Below, piece by piece: positions 21,245-31,129 of a stretch of 64,000 nt of DNA; positions within the stretch are counted from its first letter, which is position 1, and the number at the start of each line of letters is the position of its first letter. The notes below the pieces were generated by a model. It saw only the letters and a list, made by a program, of their open reading frames with translations, was not told the DNA's origin and searched no databases. A program made the position numbers and the translations under genes. The stretch is from contig NZ_CQAZ01000022.1 in assembly GCF_001152565.1 (NCBI RefSeq), positions 26,436-90,435 of the forward strand, read 5' to 3'. The stretch is from Yersinia pekkanenii (lineage in GTDB: Bacteria > Pseudomonadota > Gammaproteobacteria > Enterobacterales > Enterobacteriaceae).

Positions 21245-21463
21245 CTAGCAACCAAAACATGCGGGAATGCAACATATCTCACAACACACAGACCAATCAA
21301 TATCTCCTTGAGGTATTTGAGGCTGAGTATCGCACGCTTTTTTATTTACCTCAGCGGCGATGGGTGTCGATAATGCATCACTAAGCGCCCTTGACGCTGT
21401 CTCCTGGCCGAATGTACCAAATGAAGACAGCATTAATACAAGAACAAAAACTATCTTTCTCAT
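21245..21463 (-). CDS. yst: Yst-type heat-stable enterotoxin precursor with altered receptor loop
   Basis: A 72-residue precursor. The leader MRKIVFVLVLMLSSFGTFG and pro-region (QETASR...LSTPIAAEVNKKACD) closely resemble Y. enterocolitica Yst proteins, and the C-terminus CCEICCIPACFGC keeps all six toxin-domain cysteines of the STa/Yst family (CCELCCNPACAGC in E. coli ST). STs are secreted, cut to a disulfide-bonded peptide and bind guanylate cyclase C. Two core positions differ: Asn to Ile before Pro-Ala-Cys, and Ala to Phe before Gly-Cys. These lie in the receptor-contact loop, so activity may be changed or lost. GGAGG lies four bases before the ATG. AT-rich flank upstream; convergent with sdaA. 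Confidence 0.9.
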   Translation of the reverse strand: MRKIVFVLVLMLSSFGTFGQETASRALSDALSTPIAAEVNKKACDTQPQIPQGDIDWSVCCEICCIPACFGC

Positions 21464-22016
21464 AGAACCTCCATCACGAGCGGGTAGAATGGTGAAAATA
21501 TAGGTTATACGGCATCAAAAACAGAAAGTTAATTTTTATTTTGGCATTTTAAAATAGATTAAAACCACTATTTTAAACTATTTTTAATGCCTACTTAAAT
21601 TCTGTTTAAATACCCAGATAACCGCCTTGAGCATTAGCTTGCTTAAGTGATTTTAAGCATAGTATATATCCATTGATTTGGCGTTATTATTTTAAATAAT
21701 TATATCTCATTTCAATTTACATATAAAAATAAATATAACCTATTGATTATAAATAACTTAATGAATGATTGTTTATTTTAATAGTCATCAGTATTTACTG
21801 GGGGTTTAGTATTATTGCTTTCGTTATTATATATATCAGATTTATTTAAATTGCGAATTTGGAAAATTAAATAATAATAAAAAACATAGTTAACTATAAT
21901 TGTTTCGTCTATTAAAAAACAATTAATAGTGTGATGAGTATTATTTGTCAGTCTAATAATTTAAAAATTATTAGACTGACAAATTGAACGAACTAAAAAG
22001 TGCTGAAGTATCCATT
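21464..22016. other. AT-rich non-coding region upstream of yst homolog
   Basis: About 550 bases, very AT-rich, without a supported gene on either strand. It holds the presumed yst promoter and a perfect palindrome listed separately. The base composition is unlike the neighbouring housekeeping genes and typical of H-NS/YmoA-silenced DNA; that last point is inference. Confidence 0.55.
21944..21983. repeat. 40-bp perfect inverted repeat
   Basis: Arm TTTGTCAGTCTAATAATTT (21944-21962) is followed by AA and its exact reverse complement (21965-21983). It is neither a GC-rich terminator nor part of a gene. It could be an extruding cruciform, an operator or a mobile-element scar. Confidence 0.9.
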
Positions 22017-22050
22017 AAAAAATGCGGGTCACCTTAAGATGACCCGCATT
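22017..22050 (-). terminator. Terminator of yoaE
   Basis: Perfect 11-bp stem AATGCGGGTCA / TGACCCGCATT. Read on the minus strand it is followed by a T tract (As at 22017-22022), 29 bases after the yoaE stop. Confidence 0.9.
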
Positions 22051-22078
22051 AGCCGAAACTCTTTTCGTTGTTAGAGTG

Positions 22079-23623
22079 TTACTCTTCCAATTCGTTACTC
22101 AATTTGGTAATACGCACTAACTCAATCCGGTAATCTGAGGCTGCCATAATCTCAAAGCGCAGGTTATGCAGTTCAACCACATCCCCCGCCGTTGGCATGT
22201 GGCCTGAGTGAGAAAGCAGCATACCGGCGAGCGATGCATAATCAGCGGTCGGACTCACCAGTTCCTGACAATCCAACGCCTGTTCCAGAGAATGCAAATC
22301 AGCGCCCCCTTTCACCAACCAACCGTCACCATCAGCGATGATATCGGGTGTTTCATCTTCATCAGGGAATTCACCCGCGATAGCTTCCAGCACGTCCAGC
22401 GGCGTAACTAACCCCTGTACTACGCCAAATTCGTCATTTACCACCACTAAGCGACCTTTAGCTCTGCGCAATACACCCAACAGATTAATCACATCCATGG
22501 TATCCGGTACCACAATAGGGGGCGTTGCCGCAGCAAACTCACAGATAGAATCACCACGTTCAATGGCAACCAACAGATCTTTGGCCCGAACCACACCAAT
22601 TATCTGGTCTAATGAATCACGGCAAACCGGGAATAGGCTGTGCGGGGTATCTAACAATTGCTCGCGGATCTCTGCTTGTGAACGATTGCAATCGACCCAA
22701 GAGATCTCAGTACGTGGCGTCATTACACTGCGCATTGAGCGAGAAGCCAGCGTCAGTACGCCGCTTATCATATAGCGTTCTTCTTCAGCAAATGCCTCCA
22801 CGGGTGGCCTTTGTTGTTGATCACCACTGTGTGGTTCCTGCTGCTGACGGCCCCCCATCAATCGGATGATCGCTTCAGCAGTACGCTGGCGTCTTGGCAA
22901 ACGAGACTCATGCTTAATAAAGTTACGACGCGCAATCTGGTTAAACAGCTCAATCAGGATAGAGAAGCCGATTGCAGCATACAGGTAGCCTTTCGGAATG
23001 TGGAAACCAAAGCCTTCAGCAATCAGACTCAGGCCAATCATCAACAAGAAGCTCAGACACAGCACCACGACCGTCGGGTGCGCGTTGACAAAGCGGGTCA
23101 GTGTTTTCGATGCCAGTAACATAACGCCCATGGCAATCACGACCGCAGTCATCATGATAGCCAAGTCGTTAACCATCCCCACCGCAGTAATCACTGCATC
23201 CAGCGAGAAGACCGCATCCAGCACCACAATCTGTGCGACTACCGCCCAGAAACTGGCATAACCCCGATTCGCACTGTCATCGTGCTGGTTACCTTCCAGC
23301 CGTTCATGTAGCTCGGTGGTGGCTTTAAATAGCAGGAACAGCCCCCCCACCAGCAAAATCAGATCTCGCCCGGCGAAGCTAAAACCGCCGACACTGAATA
23401 ATGGCGTTGTTAGTGTGACCATCCAGGAGATAACCGACAACAGCCCCAGCCGCATAATCAGCGCAAGAGATAAACCGATAATACGGGCTTTATCTCTTTG
23501 TTTCGGTGGAAGTTTATCGGCTAAAATGGCGATGAAGACCAGGTTATCGATACCCAGAATAATTTCCAATACCACCAACGTAAGTAACCCTGCCCAGATT
23601 GAGGGGTCCATTAGAAATTCCAT
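22079..23623 (-). CDS. yoaE: TerC-CBS-CorC_HlyC inner membrane protein YoaE
   Basis: A 514-residue protein colinear with E. coli YoaE. Residues 1-240 form a TerC-type domain with about seven membrane segments ([21 protein letters not shown] with the conserved Asp-Asn, and [16 protein letters not shown]). Two CBS modules (about 290-410) and a C-terminal CorC_HlyC domain ([16 protein letters not shown]) follow. TerC proteins are implicated in metal export; the substrate here is not established. I start at the ATG at 23623, preceded by TTGGAGTC; the in-frame ATG at 23635 lacks a binding site. Confidence 0.92.
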   Translation of the reverse strand: MEFLMDPSIWAGLLTLVVLEIILGIDNLVFIAILADKLPPKQRDKARIIGLSLALIMRLGLLSVISWMVTLTTPLFSVGGFSFAGRDLILLVGGLFLLFKATTELHERLEGNQHDDSANRGYASFWAVVAQIVVLDAVFSLDAVITAVGMVNDLAIMMTAVVIAMGVMLLASKTLTRFVNAHPTVVVLCLSFLLMIGLSLIAEGFGFHIPKGYLYAAIGFSILIELFNQIARRNFIKHESRLPRRQRTAEAIIRLMGGRQQQEPHSGDQQQRPPVEAFAEEERYMISGVLTLASRSMRSVMTPRTEISWVDCNRSQAEIREQLLDTPHSLFPVCRDSLDQIIGVVRAKDLLVAIERGDSICEFAAATPPIVVPDTMDVINLLGVLRRAKGRLVVVNDEFGVVQGLVTPLDVLEAIAGEFPDEDETPDIIADGDGWLVKGGADLHSLEQALDCQELVSPTADYASLAGMLLSHSGHMPTAGDVVELHNLRFEIMAASDYRIELVRITKLSNELEE

Positions 23624-24376
23624 GTCAGACTCCAAAAATAAGAATAGGATTTAGATGATGTGCGCCCGACAACAGACACAGCAAAACGCCGCAGTACGGT
23701 TGTCAGTATAGATACGCAGAAAGATCGGGTGAAATTATACGCCGCAAATGTGCGTGATTGGATAACCAGATTTGAACCCACTGGCTGGGTGTTAACGCTA
23801 AAGAAACAGTAACTTCGGTGACAGTCCATAGGGAGAGCTGAGGCCCTTAACTCCTGACAATTAATATAGCCGCTAACTTTATCAGGATTTTTTTTGTCAG
23901 CATAGTCGGATTTATTGCCTGACCCTTAATACCCGTCATCTCTCAAACTGACATTTTCCATGATGGCAATGCGCCATCGCTCTATTCGGCCATAACGACA
24001 GGCCCGTTTTCATACAAATTGCACGGTTCCTTAACACAGCAATCCTAATGTGATGATTACTTTGGCACATAAATACATCAATATTACTCATGCAACTGCT
24101 GAATAATTACCCAAGTAAGCTAAATCATTAATAACATGTCTGAATAAATGAGCAGCGTCACATAATTTATTTTTTCACTGACTAAAATAAATCACATCTA
24201 ACAACATTAAGGGGCTTACCTGAATCGATTCATAATCGTCACGAATAATTCGTCAGCAGTGGGCTGATATTGTGACTATCATAATAGATTCAATGTGTAC
24301 CGAAGTGTTGTAGGTGATTACTGGGTTTTCTGTTACGTGCTAGAACTCAATTCTGAGTTAACAGAGGGGGTAGCGA
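23624..24376. other. Regulatory region between yoaE and manX
   Basis: 753 bases without a supported gene, between divergent yoaE and manX. At 23928-23950 the sequence ATACCCGTCATCTCTCAAACTG resembles the end of Yersinia ERIC-type repeats, but the rest of an ERIC is not seen. The part nearer manX holds two short palindromes listed separately. Confidence 0.45.
24221..24253. promoter_or_regulatory. Two palindromes upstream of manX
   Basis: TGAATCGATTCA (24221-24232) and ACGAATAATTCGT (24241-24253) lie 124-156 bases before the manX start, about two helical turns apart centre to centre. manXYZ is controlled by Mlc and CRP in E. coli, but neither element is a clear consensus match, so the binding protein is unassigned. 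Confidence 0.4.
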
Positions 24377-25351
24377 GTGAGTATAGCTATTATCATTGGC
24401 ACACATGGGGCTGCGGCAGAACAACTGCTGAAAACAGCCGAAATGATTTTAGGCGAGCAAAGTAACGTCGCTTATATCGATTTCGTCCCAGGTGAGAATG
24501 CCGAAACGTTGATTGAGAAATACAACGGTAAATTGACCGGGCTTGATACCAGCAAAGGTGTCTTATTCCTGGTTGATACCTGGGGTGGTAGCCCGTTTAA
24601 CGCTGCCAGTCGTATTGCCGTCGATAAAGAAAACTATGAGGTCATCACCGGGGTTAACATTCCAATGCTGGCTGAAACCTTTATGGCCCGTGATGATGAC
24701 CCATCATTTGCCGAATTGGTTAAAATCGCGGTGGAAACCGGTCGTGAAGGGGTTAAAGCACTGAAAGCACCGGACGTTAAGAGTGATAAGCCAGAGGTGC
24801 CACAAGCCGCTGCGGCACCAGAAGCCCAGGCTCCGGCCGTCGCTTTAGGCCCGAATGATCATATGAAAATCGGGCTGGCACGAATTGATGACCGTTTAAT
24901 CCATGGTCAGGTCGCCACTCGTTGGACCAAAGAAACTAACGTAAACCGCATTATTGTTGTCAGTGACGAAGTGGCTGCTGACAAAATGCGCAGTACCTTG
25001 CTAAAGCAGGTGGCGCCTCCGGGTGTAACAGCGCACGTGGTGGATGTTGAAAAAGCTATCCGTGTTTATAACAACCCGAAATATGCCAAAGATCGGGTCA
25101 TGCTGTTATTTACCAATCCAACTGACGTCGTGCGTATGGTTGAGGGTGGTGTCGACATTAAGACCGTAAATATCGGTGGTATGGCATTCCGTCAGGGGAA
25201 AACCCAAGTGAACAATGCGGTCTCCGTTGATGAAAAAGATATCGCAGCTTTTAATAAATTAAATGCTCGCGGGATTGAACTGGAAGTCCGAAAAGTCTCT
25301 TCGGATAGTCGGCTCAAAATGATGGATTTAATCAGCAAACTTAATAAATAG
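24377..25351 (+). CDS. manX: PTS mannose-specific EIIAB component
   Basis: Cytosolic phosphotransfer subunit of the mannose/glucose/glucosamine PTS. IIA domain (residues 1-130) with phospho-accepting His10 in GTHGAAAEQ; an Ala/Pro-rich linker (about 133-158); IIB domain with His176 in RIDDRLIHGQV. Total 324 residues. It starts with GTG at 24377 after AGAGGGGG. First gene of manXYZ-yobD. Confidence 0.95.
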   Translation: MSIAIIIGTHGAAAEQLLKTAEMILGEQSNVAYIDFVPGENAETLIEKYNGKLTGLDTSKGVLFLVDTWGGSPFNAASRIAVDKENYEVITGVNIPMLAETFMARDDDPSFAELVKIAVETGREGVKALKAPDVKSDKPEVPQAAAAPEAQAPAVALGPNDHMKIGLARIDDRLIHGQVATRWTKETNVNRIIVVSDEVAADKMRSTLLKQVAPPGVTAHVVDVEKAIRVYNNPKYAKDRVMLLFTNPTDVVRMVEGGVDIKTVNIGGMAFRQGKTQVNNAVSVDEKDIAAFNKLNARGIELEVRKVSSDSRLKMMDLISKLNK

Positions 25352-25441
25352 CTTTATAAAAACTACGTAGAAAGGTAATGCCCTGTTCTGTTGGGAACAC
25401 GGTTATTTTTACTCAGCTTTTTTGGTCATAGGAGAAGTACA

Positions 25442-26239
25442 ATGGAGATCACAACTCTTCAGATTGTGCTGATATTTATCGTTGCCTGTATCGCCGGGAT
25501 GGGTTCCATCCTGGATGAGTTCCAATTTCACCGTCCCCTTGTCGCCTGTACTCTGGTAGGTCTGGTTTTGGGTGACATGAAAACCGGTATTATTATCGGT
25601 GGTACCTTGGAGATGATCGCTCTTGGCTGGATGAACATCGGGGCCGCAGTGGCTCCTGATGCCGCTTTGGCGTCGATTATTTCTACCATTCTGGTTATTG
25701 CAGGCGGCCAAGATATCGGTGCAGGTATCGCACTGGCTATTCCGCTGGCAGCCGCCGGCCAGGTATTAACCATTATCGTCCGTACGATTACTGTGGCCTT
25801 CCAGCACGCCGCCGATGGTGCAGCCGAACGTGGCAGCCTACGTGCGATAACCTGGATCCACATTTCTGCCCTGTTCTTGCAAGCAATGCGTATCGCTATC
25901 CCAGCCCTGATCGTTGCCCTGTCTGTTGGGACATCGGAAGTTCAGATGCTGCTAAGCTCGATTCCTGATGTGGTTACCAGTGGTCTGAATATCGCCGGTG
26001 GTATGATCGTCGTAGTAGGTTACGCCATGGTTATCAACATGATGCGTGCTGGCTACCTGATGCCATTCTTCTACTTAGGTTTCGTGACCGCCGCATTTAC
26101 CAACTTCAACCTGGTGGCACTGGGTGTTATTGGTGTGGTTATGGCTCTTCTTTATATCCAGCTCAGTCCTAAATACAACAAGTCTCAGGTTGTACAGTCT
26201 GGCCCGTCCAATAACAGCCTTGATAACGAATTAGACTAG
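25442..26239 (+). CDS. manY: PTS mannose-specific EIIC component
   Basis: Membrane channel subunit of the mannose PTS, also a known entry factor for phage lambda DNA and bacteriocins. 265 residues, beginning MEITTLQIVLIFIVAC and containing the EIIC signature LGWMNIGAAVAPDAALASI and LQAMRIAIPA. The ATG at 25442 follows GGAGAAGTACA; upstream codons in the same frame have no family similarity. manZ begins 15 bases after its stop. Confidence 0.96.
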   Translation: MEITTLQIVLIFIVACIAGMGSILDEFQFHRPLVACTLVGLVLGDMKTGIIIGGTLEMIALGWMNIGAAVAPDAALASIISTILVIAGGQDIGAGIALAIPLAAAGQVLTIIVRTITVAFQHAADGAAERGSLRAITWIHISALFLQAMRIAIPALIVALSVGTSEVQMLLSSIPDVVTSGLNIAGGMIVVVGYAMVINMMRAGYLMPFFYLGFVTAAFTNFNLVALGVIGVVMALLYIQLSPKYNKSQVVQSGPSNNSLDNELD

Positions 26240-26254
26240 GAAAAGGTGAGAGAA

Positions 26255-27136
26255 ATGGTTGATACAACAACTATGCTTGATAAAGCCGGTGTTGATAAAA
26301 CAACGACGGGTGAAAAGAAACTCACGCCCGCCGACATCCGCGGAGTGTTTATCCGCTCTAACCTCTTCCAAGGGTCGTGGAACTTCGAACGTATGCAGGC
26401 GCTCGGTTTCTGTTTCTCAATGGTACCGGCAATTCGCCGCTTGTATCCAGAGAACTCCGAAGAGCGTAAGCAGGCAATCAAACGCCACCTGGAATTCTTC
26501 AACACCCAACCCTTCGTTGCCGCCCCTATTCTGGGTGTTACGTTGGCGATGGAAGAGCAGAGAGCCAATGGCGCAGAGATTGACGACGCGGCAATCAACG
26601 GCATCAAAGTAGGTCTGATGGGGCCGCTGGCCGGGGTGGGTGACCCGATATTCTGGGGTACCGTGCGACCGGTGTTGGCAGCTCTTGGTGCGGGTATCGC
26701 GATGAGCGGTAGTTTACTTGGCCCGCTGCTGTTCTTTGTACTGTTTAACCTGGTACGTTTACTGGTTCGTTATTACGGGGTGGCATACGGCTATAAAAAA
26801 GGCGTCAATATCGTCAGCGATATGGACGGTGGCCTGCTGCAAAAACTGACGGAAGGGGCGTCTATCCTCGGCCTGTTTGTTATGGGGGCCTTGGTTAACA
26901 AGTGGACCCACGTTAACATACCGGTCGTGGTGTCCAAGATAACCAATCAGAACGGTCAGACCACAGTGACTACGGTGCAAACCATTCTTGATCAGTTAAT
27001 GCCTGGTTTGGTGCCATTACTGTTAACGTTTGGCTGTATGTGGCTATTACGCCGTAAAGTTAACGCACTGTGGATTATTATGGGCTTCTTCGCCATCGGT
27101 ATCTTCGGCTACTGGATTGGTTTCCTGGCACCATAA
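26255..27136 (+). CDS. manZ: PTS mannose-specific EIID component
   Basis: Second membrane subunit of the mannose PTS, partner of ManY. 293 residues with the EIID signature SWNFERMQALGFCFSMVPA, NTQPFVAAPILGVTLAMEEQ, and C-terminal membrane segments. I start at the ATG at 26255 (MVDTT, as in E. coli) after AGGTGAGAG; a GTG at 26246 is in frame but overlaps the binding site. A terminator follows at 27157-27187, before yobD. Confidence 0.96.
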   Translation: MVDTTTMLDKAGVDKTTTGEKKLTPADIRGVFIRSNLFQGSWNFERMQALGFCFSMVPAIRRLYPENSEERKQAIKRHLEFFNTQPFVAAPILGVTLAMEEQRANGAEIDDAAINGIKVGLMGPLAGVGDPIFWGTVRPVLAALGAGIAMSGSLLGPLLFFVLFNLVRLLVRYYGVAYGYKKGVNIVSDMDGGLLQKLTEGASILGLFVMGALVNKWTHVNIPVVVSKITNQNGQTTVTTVQTILDQLMPGLVPLLLTFGCMWLLRRKVNALWIIMGFFAIGIFGYWIGFLAP

Positions 27137-27156
27137 TTCGACTATTGAGTTGAGTA

Positions 27157-27187
27157 AAACCGGGGGCATGGCTCCCGGTTTTTTATT
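27157..27187 (+). terminator. Terminator after manZ
   Basis: Stem AAAACCGGG / CCCGGTTTTTT with a nine-base loop. It separates manXYZ from yobD, though some read-through to yobD is usual. Confidence 0.85.
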
Positions 27188-27201
27188 TAAGGAGTGGTTG
27201 C

Positions 27202-27663
27202 ATGTCGGTTACTGATATCGTTTTAGTTGTTTTTATCGCCCTGTTGTTAGCTTATGCCATTTATGATGAATTCATCATGAACATGATGAAGGGAAAAACC
27301 CGACTGCAAGTTCACCTGAAACGTAAAAGTAAAATCGACAGTGCTATCTTTGTCGGGCTGATTGGCATACTCATTTACAATAATGTTATGGCTAATGGTA
27401 CTTCATTAACCACTTACTTATTAGTGGGCCTGGCCTTGGTTGCGGTGTATATCTCTTATATCCGTTGGCCCAAACTGTTGTTTAAAAATACAGGCTTCTT
27501 CTACGCCAATACTTTTATTGAATATAGCCGGATAAAGAGTATGAATTTATCTGAGGATGGAATATTAGTGATTGAATTGGAACAGCGCAGATTGCTTATC
27601 CAGGTTAATCAATTAGATGATTTAGAGAAAATTTATAACTTTTTCCTTGAAAATCAATCGTAA
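27202..27663 (+). CDS. yobD: YobD family inner membrane protein (DUF986)
   Basis: A 153-residue protein matching E. coli YobD (152): three N-terminal hydrophobic segments, the conserved RIDS-like [16 protein letters not shown], and a C-terminal cytosolic part with [15 protein letters not shown] and [10 protein letters not shown]. Function unknown. AAGGAG lies before the ATG at 27202. It is the same manXYZ-yobD-mntP order as in E. coli. Confidence 0.93.
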   Translation: MSVTDIVLVVFIALLLAYAIYDEFIMNMMKGKTRLQVHLKRKSKIDSAIFVGLIGILIYNNVMANGTSLTTYLLVGLALVAVYISYIRWPKLLFKNTGFFYANTFIEYSRIKSMNLSEDGILVIELEQRRLLIQVNQLDDLEKIYNFFLENQS

Positions 27664-27887
27664 AGCCTAATTACGAGGGACTAAGCCAATTAATAAATTC
27701 CTTAACTGATTAATTTACCAACAGAATATAAAACTCCTCGCGGCTTATTCCCACACCATCACTGATGCTTATATATGCTAATTTCAGATAAGAACACGCT
27801 AATGCAAACAATTATCACTATCAATTGATATACCTTATTCTATTTGGGGTTGTGAATATAATAATTTATATGTTATGGTTGCGCCGT

Positions 27888-28080
27888 TCATGGGGAGTAG
27901 CCGGTTTCTGTGCAATATATCAGCCGATATATTGGTAAGCAGAAACGCCCGTATCAACATACTCGTTTCATCTATTGAAACGTGGTACGGGTAGCCAGGT
28001 AAGGTTGGCGAGACCATAGACACGTAGCTCCGTCGTTAGGTTGGGGGTGGGTTACGTGTATATGGAGCCGCCCGGCCGAG
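27888..28080 (+). ncRNA. yybP-ykoY manganese riboswitch
   Basis: Leader of mntP. The 5' conserved segment GGGGAGTAGCCG (27892-27903), the L3-side segment CATCAACATACTC-like TATCAACATACTC, GCCAGG...GGCGAGACCATAGACACGT and the closing GGAGCCGCCCGGCC follow the E. coli mntP leader closely. Mn(II) binding in this class turns on exporter expression, here probably by freeing the mntP ribosome binding site just downstream. Confidence 0.93.
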
Positions 28081-28089
28081 TTTATTTCT

Positions 28090-28659
28090 ATGAATCTATC
28101 TGCAACACTTATTCTTGCTTTTGCTATGTCTATGGACGCGTTTGCCGCCTCAATCGGTAAAGGTGCCAGTCTGCATAAACCCCGATTTAGAGAAGCACTG
28201 CGTACCGGCCTGATATTTGGCGTAGTAGAAGCTATTACCCCACTGATTGGTTGGTGTATTGGCTTATTTGCCAGCCAATATATTCTGGAGTGGGATCACT
28301 GGATTGCCTTCAGTCTGCTGTTTATTCTTGGTTGCCGTATGATTTTTGAAGGTGCCAGGCAGCAGGTCGAAGACACCGAAAAAATGCGCAGCCACAGTTT
28401 CGGGGTATTGGTCATGACCGCCATTGCCACCAGCCTTGATGCGATGGCAATTGGTGTCGGTCTGGCATTCCTGCAAGTCAATATTGTTCATACTGCCATG
28501 GCCATTGGCCTGGCGACCATGATTATGGCCACGTTGGGGATGTTAATTGGCCGTTATATTGGCCCACTATTGGGTAAGCGCGCTGAAATTATTGGTGGGA
28601 TCGTCTTGATTGGTATCGGTTTTAATATTCTTTACGAGCATATCTATCGTCTCGCTTAA
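28090..28659 (+). CDS. mntP: Manganese efflux pump MntP
   Basis: Inner membrane Mn(II) exporter. 189 residues in six membrane segments arranged as two DUF204 repeats, with the paired acidic motifs [13 protein letters not shown] (Asp near 16) and [11 protein letters not shown] (Asp near 119) needed for transport in E. coli. It lies ten bases after the yybP-ykoY riboswitch. Confidence 0.96.
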   Translation: MNLSATLILAFAMSMDAFAASIGKGASLHKPRFREALRTGLIFGVVEAITPLIGWCIGLFASQYILEWDHWIAFSLLFILGCRMIFEGARQQVEDTEKMRSHSFGVLVMTAIATSLDAMAIGVGLAFLQVNIVHTAMAIGLATMIMATLGMLIGRYIGPLLGKRAEIIGGIVLIGIGFNILYEHIYRLA

Positions 28660-28721
28660 GCTAATGACCCAACAAACAGTGCTTTTATTCTCGCCGTAAA
28701 ATAAAGCCGCGGCAAAAACAT

Positions 28722-28761
28722 AAAAAACCCCGCATTCGTGAAGGATCGCGGGGTTTTTTTA
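28722..28761. terminator. Bidirectional terminator between mntP and the TonB receptor
   Basis: Stem AACCCCGC / GCGGGGTT with a 13-base loop, flanked by As on the left and Ts on the right. It can serve both convergent genes. Confidence 0.9.
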
Positions 28762-28801
28762 TGCTTCAAATGCCCTTAAGCCAACGGACATCAACCTGTA
28801 A

Positions 28802-31096
28802 TTAGAAGTCCATGGAGACAGACAACTTCAGCTCGCGCGGATTACTTTGGTACATATAACTACCGATCTCTTCAACCGATTCCCAATAACGTTCATTGGT
28901 CACGTTCTCAACATTAGCGCGCCAAATCAAATTAGTCTCTTTCAGCGGCATGGTGTAACGCATGCCCAAATCCAGACGCGTCCATGGTTTTAGTTTTAAG
29001 GTGTTCGCTTCGTTGGCATATTGAGAACCAGAACGCACCACAGTACCTGTGGCAGTCAAACCTTCAACGGCCGGAATATCATACTCACCGCCAAAGACCA
29101 ACTGATAGCGAGCCACGCCGATTGCATCATTACCGTTGTTGGTCCCATTCTGAGTTTGAGTCAATTTGGGGTCCAGCCAGATAGCACTACCCAGCAAACG
29201 GGTACCAAATACCGGTTCACCAAAGACATTCAGCTCTAGGCCACGGTTGCGTTGCTCACCGTAGAAACCATAAATATTGGTAGCAGGATCGACAGTACCA
29301 GTCGGTCGGGTAATTTCAAACAAGGCCAGCGTACCACCGTAGCGCTGATTATCGAACTTCACGCCGATTTCATTCTGTTTCGAATGAATAATGCCTGGAA
29401 TTTGACCTTTGTTAGCCACAGGCGTCGTAACACCACTGGCATTGCTATAGTTGTAAGGTGCGGAATTACCCGGCCCTAATGCTTCAATATGGTTAGCATA
29501 CAGCGATACTTTCTCCCATGGCTTCACCATCACACCGTAAATCGGCGTGACTTTCATCGCATCCAGTGAACCGGCACTGTTTGGCACCCCATTGTTGAAA
29601 TTGCGAATAGTCACGTCCTGACGGCGCACACCCAGCATCACTAGTACCTTGTCATCCAACATCGATAAGGTATCAGATAATGAAAGACCCGAAGCCCGTA
29701 CCTGACTGTTCAGTTGTGGATCCTGACTGGTACTCTCCCCCGTCGTTGGTGGAAAATCAATTACGCCTGGATTATAGATATTCGTATTGACAGGATCAGA
29801 CGTATTCCAGGCTGATTTAGCGGTACGATAGTTAGCGGCATAACCCATATTAACTTTGTGAGTGATAAAACCAGTGTCAAAGTGACCTCGAATGCCACCT
29901 AAACCGGAAATAGAATCAGAAAGATAAGGCACATACATACGAGAAATAGTGGCATCACCATTATTGGCATTGGTCAACGTTGGCGAACCGTATTGACCGG
30001 TCTCTTTATTATGGCTGGCACCGATAGTACCGTATACCGTCCAGTTCTGGCTTAAATCATACTCGCTGCGCAGCATTCCGAAGGTAGTTTCCATATCGGT
30101 ATAGACCCACGATTGGCCATAGTTCAAGGTGTTTGATGGCGGTTCAGGTATCACAGTAGCGCCACCAATAGCGACATTAGTTCGCATACCGTGAATAGTT
30201 TGCTTCTGGTAGCCCACATCCAATGAGGTTCTGGCGTGATCACTGCGGTAATCAAGGCCGGTAGACATCGCGGTTAGACGGTTTTTCTCATCTTTAATGG
30301 CAGTTTCACCTTCGCGATGTAATACGTTGACCCGCACGCCGAATTGGTCGTCATCACCATAGCGGCGGCCAACATCTAAACCGCCGCCAATCTGCGCCGA
30401 TGAACCATAATCCACAGTCACCCGAGTCAATGGGGTATCACCGGCACGTTTAGGTTCCAAGTTGATCATCCCACCTACACCACTGCCGTTTGGCGAAATA
30501 CCGTTAATAAAGACATTAGCGCCTTTAAACACTTCAACCCGCTCAACCATACTGGTAGAAACGATTTGACGTGGTAATACGCCGAACAGTCCACCGAATG
30601 AGATATCGTCGCCAGCAAGGTTAAAACCACGGATGCGGAAGTTCTGTGATGCATTACCCAAACCGCGTACGTTCTGGACGGAAGCATCATTTCTGACCAC
30701 ATCGGCCAGTGTCCGCGCCTGCTTATCTTCAACCAGCTTAGAGGTATAACCGATCACGTTAAACGGCACGTTACGGGCATCTTGCTGGCCGAGGAACCCG
30801 ATACGGCCACCATTAGCTACCTGACCATCCAGATAGGTTGGAATTAAATCATTGCCACCCGCGCGGAAAGTATCCTGCGTCCCGACCACAGTAATGGTGT
30901 CGGTTTTGTTGCTCTCATCAGTGTTGCTGGTATCCGCTACCGTACTGGTTTTTTTCACACTTTCAGCCGTACTGCCAGTTACGCTTGCCGCCCATGACGA
31001 TGCCGATAACGTCCCTAATGCCGCTGCAATCATGACGCACAAAAGACGCGGTGCAAGCCGCTTTTGATTTATGCGGGTGAAGGTAGTTTGATTCAT
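28802..31096 (-). CDS. TonB-dependent siderophore receptor (FcuA-like)
   Basis: Outer-membrane gated channel for a ferric siderophore. 764 residues: signal peptide (about 1-36, ending ASSWA), a TonB-box-like DTITVVG near 66-72, plug domain with IGYTSKLVEDKQARTLADVVRNDASVQ-type and RIRGFN motifs, then the 22-strand barrel ending in VSMDF with the terminal Phe. The overall look fits ferrichrome/coprogen-type receptors such as Yersinia FcuA, but the ligand cannot be fixed by eye. A Fur-like box lies upstream. It interrupts the mntP-rlmA neighbourhood of E. coli, so it is an accessory gene. Confidence 0.9.
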   Translation of the reverse strand: MNQTTFTRINQKRLAPRLLCVMIAAALGTLSASSWAASVTGSTAESVKKTSTVADTSNTDESNKTDTITVVGTQDTFRAGGNDLIPTYLDGQVANGGRIGFLGQQDARNVPFNVIGYTSKLVEDKQARTLADVVRNDASVQNVRGLGNASQNFRIRGFNLAGDDISFGGLFGVLPRQIVSTSMVERVEVFKGANVFINGISPNGSGVGGMINLEPKRAGDTPLTRVTVDYGSSAQIGGGLDVGRRYGDDDQFGVRVNVLHREGETAIKDEKNRLTAMSTGLDYRSDHARTSLDVGYQKQTIHGMRTNVAIGGATVIPEPPSNTLNYGQSWVYTDMETTFGMLRSEYDLSQNWTVYGTIGASHNKETGQYGSPTLTNANNGDATISRMYVPYLSDSISGLGGIRGHFDTGFITHKVNMGYAANYRTAKSAWNTSDPVNTNIYNPGVIDFPPTTGESTSQDPQLNSQVRASGLSLSDTLSMLDDKVLVMLGVRRQDVTIRNFNNGVPNSAGSLDAMKVTPIYGVMVKPWEKVSLYANHIEALGPGNSAPYNYSNASGVTTPVANKGQIPGIIHSKQNEIGVKFDNQRYGGTLALFEITRPTGTVDPATNIYGFYGEQRNRGLELNVFGEPVFGTRLLGSAIWLDPKLTQTQNGTNNGNDAIGVARYQLVFGGEYDIPAVEGLTATGTVVRSGSQYANEANTLKLKPWTRLDLGMRYTMPLKETNLIWRANVENVTNERYWESVEEIGSYMYQSNPRELKLSVSMDF

Positions 31097-31129
31097 CGAG
31101 TTAATGTCCCTGAAGTTTGCAAAATTGCT

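Noticed and set aside
23928..23950. ERIC-type repeat end upstream of manX
   Set aside because: Only about 22 bases resemble the repeat terminus; the rest of an ERIC is not present, so it is not listed as a repeat.
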